From Betaproteobacteria bacterium (lineage in GTDB: Bacteria > Pseudomonadota > Gammaproteobacteria > Tethybacterales > Tethybacteraceae), in contig JAPORI010000183.1 in assembly GCA_026710225.1 (NCBI GenBank), positions 1 through 5,680 on the forward strand: a DNA stretch of 5,680 nucleotides, in the 5' to 3' direction. Below the pieces are notes generated by a model. It was not told the DNA's origin, did no database searches, and saw only the letters and a program-made list of their open reading frames with translations. Shown one piece after another: positions 1 to 4,564 of the stretch (the first letter of the stretch is position 1; each line of letters opens with the position of its first letter). A program made the position numbers and the translations under genes.

Positions 1-371
1 ATGATCATGCCGCGCTCGCGCCGATACAGGCCCGGAGCGACAAACGACCACAGTTGATAGAGAACATAGGGCAGGCTCAGGCACAGTGCGCAAAACAGCA
101 CCACCTTGGCCGGCACCAGAAAGCCGCCGAGCACATCGGTTGCGATCAACTGCGAGCCACCGGGCAGCTGCGCGACGATCGGAGCGGCAAACCAGTCGTA
201 GACTTGCTCGTGAAAGGCAAACAGGGCTAGAAACACCACCGCTACCGCGCCCAGAGCGCGCAGCAGGCAGCTGCGCAGATCGACCAGGTGGCCGATCAGG
301 CCGTCCTCGTGCAGTTTTTCCTCTTGCTCATCCTCCTCCGGCGCCGGCGGCCCGGCGTCCCGATCATTCAT
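1..371 (-). CDS. tatC: Sec-independent (twin-arginine) translocase subunit TatC, N-terminal part, runs off the left edge
   Basis: TatC is the inner-membrane core of the Tat receptor; with TatB it binds twin-arginine signal peptides of folded exported proteins. The ATG at 371-369 opens 123 readable codons; the rest lies outside the window. An acidic Glu/Asp-rich N-terminus of about 24 residues precedes the family motif HLVDLR (28-33). A first membrane helix spans about 36-53 and a second about 86-107, with the ATDV and QLWSFVAP signatures of the family between and after them. Compared from memory with E. coli TatC at a constant offset of 16, R33 (R17), P64 (P48), F110 (F94) and E119 (E103) are kept, while E15 is the conservative D31. 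The start overlaps the tatB stop by 8 bases, so the genes are probably translationally coupled; no Shine-Dalgarno is seen. Identification is close to certain. Confidence 0.96.
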   Translation of the reverse strand, partial: MNDRDAGPPAPEEDEQEEKLHEDGLIGHLVDLRSCLLRALGAVAVVFLALFAFHEQVYDWFAAPIVAQLPGGSQLIATDVLGGFLVPAKVVLFCALCLSLPYVLYQLWSFVAPGLYRRERGMI

Positions 372-693
372 TGGTCGGGGCAGCGGACGGCGGCTTGGGC
401 GGAGCCAGTTCCGCCTCCGGTTCAAGCCGGGCCTGATCGGCGATCTCGGCGACCGGCTCGCGCACTTCCTCGACAGCCTGACGGGCCGCCTGCTCGGTCT
501 CGCGCATCGTCCGGCGCATGTCCTCGATATCCATCTCCTTCTTGATCTCGGCGCGCACCGATGCCGCCTGACGCATCAGGCGGCCATAGAGATGGCCGAC
601 AAAGCGGGCAGTTGCCGGCAGCCGCTCAGGGCCGATAACGATCAGGGCCGCGCCGGCAATCACGACCATCTCGCCGAAGCCTATGTTTAGCAT
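364..693 (-). CDS. tatB: Twin-arginine translocase subunit TatB
   Basis: TatB partners TatC in the signal-peptide receptor of the Tat system at the inner membrane. From the ATG at 693-691 it is 109 residues: MLNIGFGEMVVIAG begins the single N-terminal helix, with the conserved E8, then the G21-P22 hinge in VIGPERLP. An amphipathic helix follows (about 27-50), then a charged, probably coiled-coil segment and a Pro/Ala/Glu-rich tail. It is shorter than E. coli TatB (about 170 residues), as in many betaproteobacteria. A GTG at 726-724 could extend it by 11 residues, but the family begins at the M[L/F]xIGF motif, so the ATG is preferred. No Shine-Dalgarno stands in front of either start. Its last codons contain the tatC start. 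tatA, normally just upstream, is absent here, so tatBC must rely on a promoter in 694-832 or on readthrough from the ATPase gene. Confidence 0.95.
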   Translation of the reverse strand: MLNIGFGEMVVIAGAALIVIGPERLPATARFVGHLYGRLMRQAASVRAEIKKEMDIEDMRRTMRETEQAARQAVEEVREPVAEIADQARLEPEAELAPPKPPSAAPTNE

Positions 694-832
694 CGGCACC
701 GGCGGCAAGGAGGCAGGGCAAGGCACGATGACTGCGCCGCCCGGCTGACAAAGGTGACAGTATTCACAAGGGATGATTATCGGCTATCGCCGCCGACCAT
801 CGATAGCCTGCCGCCGCAATAGGAGTCCGGCC
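694..832. other. Intergenic gap between tatB and ATPase gene 1
   Basis: No gene is seen in these 139 bases; in particular there is no TatA-like start motif. It holds the hairpin at 782-808. On the minus strand a GATAAT (781-776) and a TTGTGA lie upstream of tatB, but neither is part of a convincing -35/-10 pair. A tatB promoter is expected here and cannot be assigned with confidence. Confidence 0.5.
782..808. repeat. Perfect 8-bp inverted repeat downstream of ATPase gene 1
   Basis: GGCTATCG at 782-789 and CGATAGCC at 801-808 are exact reverse complements around an 11-base loop. It lies 24 bases beyond the stop codon of ATPase gene 1 and about 90 bases before tatB. It could fold at the end of the ATPase transcript and slow or protect it. 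On the minus strand it is followed by GATAATCATCCC rather than a T tract, so it is not a classical Rho-independent terminator. A protein-binding site for tatB control is an alternative. Confidence 0.5.
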
Positions 833-2977
833 TTAGCCAGCCAGACCCAGCAGACGGCGCCAGCCGGCAACCTGCACCGCCGGCCAATCAGCGGCCAGAT
901 AATTGATCTGCTTGCCAACCAGTTTCCTGAAATCTGCCGGCTGAAAAGGACTACCGTTGTCGATGCAGGTGCTGAAATTGACATTGCCCTGCCGGGTCGG
1001 AATGCGCAAAAAGAAATCCAGCGGCTTGAGGAAGCGATCCGGAGCGCATTCGACAAGCCGCGGCCGGATCGTTTCCGGTTGCGAATCAGTTGTCGCAGTT
1101 GCGCAAATGGCGGCGTTGATGCCAAACAGGAAAATGATCTGCTCGGCTGCCAGCAGATCGGAAAAGTCAACAAAACTTCCCGATACCAGTTGGTAAAGTT
1201 GATCTGCACCAAGTTCGGCAGGCAGTTTTTCTGATTGATTGCCAGCACTGTGCATCAGCCGGCTTGCCGGCTGCTGATAATAGAACTGCCGATAGTCGCG
1301 CAAGGACCCGGCCGCAACATAGCCACGATCCAGCAGCTTGTTGAGCGCCACGAACTTCTCGGCAGCCAGCACGATGGCAATGACATGGACAAAAAGATCG
1401 CAGGCAGCCAGATCGGCAAACGTGATTGCACCGGTGCGGCTGGCTGTGGAGCCGGAAATTGCCGGCGTCAGTTTCAGTTCGAGAACACCTTCCAACAGCC
1501 GGCCAACCGCCTTGAAGATCGGGGCATTGCAGTCGGCGGCACTGATCTCATCAAGCTTGCATTCGAGTTCCAGCCACTTGCCCAGTTCGTTGCGTACCTG
1601 CCGCCAGTCGGTATGGGCGCACCCATCATCGGCACCGGCGGCTTGCCGGAAAATGTTCCGGCTGCGCTCCAGACAGGCATCAACAAACCGGTCGCGCAAC
1701 AGCGGAACATTGGGCAGGCCACTTTGCAGGGCTGCCTGCAAATCGGCACCGCTGCCGGAGGCCCGATACTGCCGCCGGCTTGGCCGGACAACATCCTGTT
1801 GCGCAGCGATCAGTTCATTCATCATTGCCGGCAGCGACAGGATTTCCACATCCTCCCGACGAGAAGCCCGATCCGAACCGCCATATACAACAAAGGCTCG
1901 CTGCGGACGCAGTCGGGCAAGAGCCCGGCGACTGCCGGCAGCAAGCCTGATGGCAGCTGCGCTGCGAGTGGCCTTGAATTCAATCGCCCAGATTTCGCCG
2001 CCGGGCTTTTGCAGCACCAGATCGATTTCTTCGCCGTTACGACTGCGATAGAAACTGGCCAGCCACATCGGCGGCATAACCGCCATCAGGTTTTCCAGCG
2101 CAAACCCTTCCCAACTGGCACTGCGCATGTCAGACGAACTGCTGCGATCATGAACCGATAGATTGGCCAGGGAATGGAGCATGCCGCTATCGCGAATGTA
2201 GTACTTGGGCTTTTTGACCAGATTCTGACCACCAGCGGCGGCAAATGCCGGCAGGCGGCGGATGATCATCATTTCCTCAAGCAGCCGCAGGTGCCGGGCA
2301 ACCGTCATCCGACTGCCTTCGGCAAGCGATCTTGCCAGGTCCTGGGCATTGGCCACCCCGCCGTGGCAGCGCATCAAGGCCAGCAGTAGATGCTCCAGAC
2401 TCTCGGCAGCAACCCGGGAATCGGCGCTGGCAAGGCTGGCGCGCAACAGCGCCCGCCGCATCTGCAGTCGCTCGGCAAGACTTGTCGCATCATTGGCCGC
2501 CAGATAGCTTTTCGGATAGCCGCCCCGCTCCCACAGCAAGTCAATGCTTTCGGCATCGGTGCCGACTTCAAGACAGTCAAAGCCAAACAGTTCAACCAAA
2601 GCGGTGCGGCCAAACAGGTTCTCGCCGGACTGCCTGAGCAACTGCCCGGAAACTGAACCCAGCAGCAGGAACCGTCCAGCAACATTCGGATTCATCTGGT
2701 CGATGGCAACCCTGATCGCCTCGAAGATGTTGGGCATCTTCTGCACTTCATCGAGGACAACCAGCTTGCCGTCATGACTGCACAACTGCCTGACCGGGTC
2801 CGGGCGCAGCAAGGCGCGCTCGGCTGGGTTTTCAAGATCAAAAAACACGCTAGGGCGCCCGGCAGCCACCTTTGCAGCCAGAGTGGTCTTGCCGATCTGG
2901 CGAGCTCCGGTGAGAACCACAGCCGGAAATTGCTCCAGCAACTGGTTTATATCGCCTTCGACTCTTCTTGCAAGCAT
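833..2977 (-). CDS. AAA_14/DUF4143-family ATPase with a large unrecognised C-terminal extension (ATPase gene 1)
   Basis: The protein has 714 residues from the ATG at 2977. Residues 1-390 follow the AAA_14 plus DUF4143 plan: Walker A GARQIGKT (24-31), Walker B VVLDE with D76-E77, a winged-helix-like stretch (about 196-245), YYIRDSG (259-265), and a PD-(D/E)XK-like pattern EEID (316-319) with IEFKA (332-336). Two family signatures have changed: the usual TGS after the helicase-like strand is LGS (106-108), and the usual Arg-Asp pair after the GG[F/Y]P motif is not visible. Family members normally end near 400 residues. Here about 320 more follow (roughly 395-714) that I do not recognise: a Trp/Glu-rich helical part, a hydrophobic helix near residues 525-550, and an aromatic-rich tail. 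A GTG at 2992 would add five residues, but it overlaps the TATAAT box and the family usually begins M-[I/L]-x-R, so ATG is preferred. The ATPase fold is secure; the function is unknown. Confidence 0.9.
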   Translation of the reverse strand: MLARRVEGDINQLLEQFPAVVLTGARQIGKTTLAAKVAAGRPSVFFDLENPAERALLRPDPVRQLCSHDGKLVVLDEVQKMPNIFEAIRVAIDQMNPNVAGRFLLLGSVSGQLLRQSGENLFGRTALVELFGFDCLEVGTDAESIDLLWERGGYPKSYLAANDATSLAERLQMRRALLRASLASADSRVAAESLEHLLLALMRCHGGVANAQDLARSLAEGSRMTVARHLRLLEEMMIIRRLPAFAAAGGQNLVKKPKYYIRDSGMLHSLANLSVHDRSSSSDMRSASWEGFALENLMAVMPPMWLASFYRSRNGEEIDLVLQKPGGEIWAIEFKATRSAAAIRLAAGSRRALARLRPQRAFVVYGGSDRASRREDVEILSLPAMMNELIAAQQDVVRPSRRQYRASGSGADLQAALQSGLPNVPLLRDRFVDACLERSRNIFRQAAGADDGCAHTDWRQVRNELGKWLELECKLDEISAADCNAPIFKAVGRLLEGVLELKLTPAISGSTASRTGAITFADLAACDLFVHVIAIVLAAEKFVALNKLLDRGYVAAGSLRDYRQFYYQQPASRLMHSAGNQSEKLPAELGADQLYQLVSGSFVDFSDLLAAEQIIFLFGINAAICATATTDSQPETIRPRLVECAPDRFLKPLDFFLRIPTRQGNVNFSTCIDNGSPFQPADFRKLVGKQINYLAADWPAVQVAGWRRLLGLAG

Positions 2978-2983
2978 CGGTTT

Positions 2984-2989
2984 ATTATA
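2984..2989 (-). promoter_or_regulatory. -10 box of ATPase gene 1 (leaderless arrangement)
   Basis: The minus strand reads TATAAT at 2989-2984, then exactly six bases (AAACCG), then the ATG at 2977. Transcription starting the usual 6-7 bases downstream would begin at or next to the A of the ATG, giving an mRNA without a leader. No Shine-Dalgarno is present, which agrees. The -35 region (about 3012-3007, GTGCTT) is a poor match, so an activator may be needed. Confidence 0.65.
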
Positions 2990-3008
2990 CACTAGCAGTG
3001 CAAAATAA

Positions 3009-3023
3009 GCACATTAAGTGTGC
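3009..3023. repeat. Inverted repeat GCACA-N5-TGTGC upstream of ATPase gene 1
   Basis: GCACA (3009-3013) and TGTGC (3019-3023) are exact reverse complements around TTAAG. The site overlaps and extends upstream of the -35 position of the gene 1 promoter, a typical place for a regulator. Its right half is also the start of a TGTGCATTTTT copy. Confidence 0.45.
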
Positions 3024-3071
3024 ATTTTTAGAATTTTAAGGCATTTTTCACCTGATTTAATGTGCATTTTT
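3014..3071. repeat. Three direct copies of a TTAA...CATTTTT box upstream of ATPase gene 1
   Basis: The copies are TTAAGTGTGCATTTTT (3014-3029), TTAAGGCATTTTT (3036-3048) and TTAATGTGCATTTTT (3057-3071). The first and third share an exact 11-mer, TGTGCATTTTT; all three share GCATTTTT, with starts at 3022, 3041 and 3064. Related boxes recur in the gap between genes 2 and 3 (4408-4420 and 4536-4548). Plain AT-richness is the competing explanation, but the exact TGTGCATTTTT repeat is harder to get that way. Confidence 0.5.
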
Positions 3072-3095
3072 GCAAGATTTCTACAAAAGTGCACA
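3061..3095. repeat. 12-bp imperfect inverted repeat built on TGTGCA
   Basis: TGTGCATTTTTG (3061-3072) faces CAAAAGTGCACA (3084-3095) across an 11-base loop; one position is a mismatch in DNA (a U-G wobble if transcribed from the plus strand). It lies 33-67 bases beyond the stop of ATPase gene 2 and upstream of gene 1. It may be an operator, since the left arm is one of the TGTGCATTTTT boxes, or an RNA hairpin at the end of the gene 2 transcript. There is no clean T tract after it on the minus strand. Confidence 0.5.
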
Positions 3096-3127
3096 CTATG
3101 AAATCATTATGCTACGGCAGCGAATTG

Positions 3128-4384
3128 CTACCCGTCCCAGAGCATCTTCACCGGCATCGCAAACAGCCGCTCGCCAACCCTGCTGATCCGATCCCCGTCA
3201 TGCAGGACGATCCCGCAGGCGAATCCGGACCCAACATCCTCGGCCAGACAGCGCAGCCCCCGAAAATCAGCCGGAGCCACGCTGCTGGCCGCCTTGACCT
3301 CGATACCAACCGTCCTGCCGGCAAAGTCCTCGACAACGAAATCCACCTCACTGCCGCCCCGATGCCGATAGTGGCTCAACTGCACATAGTCCTCCGCCAA
3401 TGCCATGGCCTTGCGCAGTTCCGAAAAAACGAACGATTCGAGCAAGGGACCCAGTTCATGCCGATTGGCACCCAGCGTTTTCGCATTGACTCTGCGCAGA
3501 GCCGCCAGCATTCCGGAGTCAATGAAATGCAGTTTCGGTGCCTTGATCAGGCGCTTGCCCCGGTTGCGATGCCAAGCGCGCACTCGCTGCAGCATGAACA
3601 TCCGCTCGAGTAAAACCAGCCAGCGCTCGACGCTATTATGACCGGCCATCAACCGCTTGGCCAAGCTCGAAAGACTAATCAGACCGCCGGCGGCGGCCGC
3701 CGCCTGAGCAAGCAGATCAGCCAGACTATCAGCGTTGCGCGGGTTGCCGAGCGCAGCCACATCGCGGCGGACAATTGTTTGCGCATAGTTGCGCAGCCAG
3801 CGGGAAGCAGCACTGGCATTTTTTGCCGCCAGGGCGGCAGGATAGCCGCCGGCGAGCACCCGCGAATTGATGTCTTGGTCAAATCCAATCTGGTCGGAAT
3901 CGGGAAAATCGGCAGCAAATGCCCGGTGCAAAAATCCGGCCGCCGGCTGTCTGCCAATCTCGGCCTGGGAGAAAGGCAGCAACTCGACGGTTGCCAGACG
4001 CCCGGCAAGAGAATCCGGCGCCAAGGCGCTGTTGAAGAAATCAACTGAACCGGTAATCAGATAGCGACCCGGGCGCTGATCTTCGTCTACCGACCTCTTG
4101 AGCGCCAGGACTAGATCGGGAACATGCTGGATTTCGTCAATGACCGCAAACCGTTGCTCACGCATGAAGCCGACCTGATCGTCAGCGGCAAACTGCCGCT
4201 GATGCCGGTCGTCAAGGCTAACAAAGGAACGACTTGTACCTTCGCTGATTACACGGGCAAGTGTGGTTTTCCCCGACTGCCTGGGGCCGACAATTGCAAC
4301 GATCCGCGATTCGTCCAAGGCGGTTTGCAGCATCTTTTCAACATGCCGAGGAACATGACCGGAGACTGGTCTATCAAATTTCAT
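3128..4384 (-). CDS. AAA_14/DUF4143-family ATPase, canonical length (ATPase gene 2)
   Basis: The 418-residue protein has the standard plan of this family: Walker A GPRQSGKT (33-40), Walker B VIDE (81-84), TGS (111-113), AGGYP (178-182), the Arg-Asp pair RRD (206-208), a winged-helix-like stretch (about 235-280), HFIDSG (286-291), LLESFVFSEL (314-323), and a PD-(D/E)XK-like C-terminal part with SEVDF (345-349) and IEVKA (361-365). All signatures that are altered in ATPase gene 1 are intact here, so the two are family members but not recent duplicates. The family's cellular role is unsettled; ATP hydrolysis and possibly nucleic-acid or partner-protein handling are inferred from the folds. A TTG four codons upstream is possible, but the ATG at 4384-4382 fits better. 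It is divergent from ATPase gene 3, and 150 bases separate its stop from the start of gene 1 on the same strand. Confidence 0.93.
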   Translation of the reverse strand: MKFDRPVSGHVPRHVEKMLQTALDESRIVAIVGPRQSGKTTLARVISEGTSRSFVSLDDRHQRQFAADDQVGFMREQRFAVIDEIQHVPDLVLALKRSVDEDQRPGRYLITGSVDFFNSALAPDSLAGRLATVELLPFSQAEIGRQPAAGFLHRAFAADFPDSDQIGFDQDINSRVLAGGYPAALAAKNASAASRWLRNYAQTIVRRDVAALGNPRNADSLADLLAQAAAAAGGLISLSSLAKRLMAGHNSVERWLVLLERMFMLQRVRAWHRNRGKRLIKAPKLHFIDSGMLAALRRVNAKTLGANRHELGPLLESFVFSELRKAMALAEDYVQLSHYRHRGGSEVDFVVEDFAGRTVGIEVKAASSVAPADFRGLRCLAEDVGSGFACGIVLHDGDRISRVGERLFAMPVKMLWDG

Positions 4385-4386
4385 GT

Positions 4387-4416
4387 TCAGGGGCAATTAT
4401 ATCGCAAACAAGGCAT
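4387..4416 (-). CDS. Possible 9-codon leader peptide upstream of ATPase gene 2
   Basis: On the minus strand a perfect AGGAGG (4428-4423) stands six bases before an ATG (4416-4414). The reading frame encodes MPCLRYNCP and stops with TGA at 4389-4387, two bases before the ATG of ATPase gene 2. Strength and spacing of the ribosome site, and the stop-to-start distance, are what a coupled leader peptide would look like. Against it, the TATAAT of gene 2 lies inside this frame, so a transcript starting there would not contain it. It would be used only if a second promoter lies upstream, and none is evident. Confidence 0.25.
   Translation of the reverse strand: MPCLRYNCP
4396..4401 (-). promoter_or_regulatory. 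-10 box of ATPase gene 2
   Basis: The minus strand reads TATAAT at 4401-4396, eleven bases before the ATG at 4384. A start 6-8 bases downstream would leave a leader of about four to five bases, too short for a Shine-Dalgarno, and none is present in that interval. The -35 region (around AGGTCA) is weak and abuts the AAAAATGCCTT box (4420-4410). Confidence 0.55.
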
Positions 4417-4420
4417 TTTT
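4408..4420. repeat. CATTTTT box copy next to the gene 2 promoter
   Basis: ACAAGGCATTTTT here shares the exact 11-mer AAGGCATTTTT with 3038-3048 in front of ATPase gene 1. It occupies the spacer and -35 side of the gene 2 promoter. The other related box in this gap is TTAAGTCATTTTT at 4536-4548, beside the gene 3 promoter. Confidence 0.4.
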
Positions 4421-4422
4421 GA

Positions 4423-4488
4423 CCTCCTGATTGTCTATTCACATCCCCCCGATTGTTCATTTGCAGCCTCCCGATTGTCCATTCAAGT
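4423..4488. repeat. Three tandem 22-bp repeats between divergent ATPase genes 2 and 3
   Basis: Units start at 4423, 4445 and 4467 with an exact 22-base period. Each has an 18-base core, consensus CCYCCYGATTGTYYATTY, followed by four unrelated bases (ACAT, GCAG, AAGT). Thirteen core positions are invariant; the other five differ only by C/T changes. No fourth unit is seen on either side, and I do not find the core elsewhere in the window. The period equals about two helical turns, so a regulator could bind the same face three times. On the minus strand each unit carries a purine run (GGGAGG, GGGGGG, AGGAGG) that resembles a ribosome-binding site. The 22-base period is not a multiple of three, which argues against a coding repeat. 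Confidence 0.85.
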
Positions 4489-4520
4489 CGTTGCCATCGC
4501 CCCAAAAACGCAACCAAAAA

Positions 4521-4548
4521 TAAGTCAAATCTGATTTAAGTCATTTTT
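4521..4548. repeat. TAAGTCA direct repeat and CATTTTT box in front of ATPase gene 3
   Basis: TAAGTCA occurs at 4521-4527 and 4537-4543, 16 bases apart. Between and overlapping them is AAATCTGATTT (4527-4537), a small inverted repeat. The second copy runs into TTAAGTCATTTTT (4536-4548), a relative of the boxes before gene 1, and ends four bases before the gene 3 -10 box. A protein bound here would sit on the -35 and spacer region. Confidence 0.4.
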
Positions 4549-4552
4549 GGGT

Positions 4553-4558
4553 TATAAT
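4553..4558 (+). promoter_or_regulatory. -10 box of ATPase gene 3 (leaderless arrangement)
   Basis: TATAAT is followed by exactly six bases (TTCCTC) and the ATG at 4565, the same geometry as for ATPase gene 1. Transcription would begin at about the A of the ATG. There is no Shine-Dalgarno. No good -35 hexamer lies 16-18 bases upstream; the region is taken up by the TAAGTCA repeats. Confidence 0.65.
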
Positions 4559-4564
4559 TTCCTC

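Noticed and set aside
782..808. Rho-independent terminator for ATPase gene 1
   Set aside because: The stem is good, but no T tract follows on the minus strand. It is kept only as an inverted repeat.
833..1800. HEPN RNase domain in the C-terminal extension of ATPase gene 1
   Set aside because: The helical, hydrophobic look prompted the idea, but no RxxxxH motif is present in the segment.
1235..2161. 308-codon open frame on the plus strand opposite ATPase gene 1
   Set aside because: It is a GC-rich shadow of the DUF4143 ATPase, whose motifs are unambiguous; the plus-strand product has no family features.
2978..2992. GTG start at 2992 for ATPase gene 1
   Set aside because: The five extra codons contain the TATAAT box, and the family usually starts at the ATG-equivalent position.
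3062..3613. 183-codon open frame on the plus strand that starts in the gap before gene 1
   Set aside because: Most of it is antisense to the conserved C-terminal half of ATPase gene 2, and the start is within AT-rich repeats with no ribosome site.
4423..4488. Minimal CRISPR array
   Set aside because: The variable part between the cores is only four bases, far too short for spacers, and there are no cas genes in the window.
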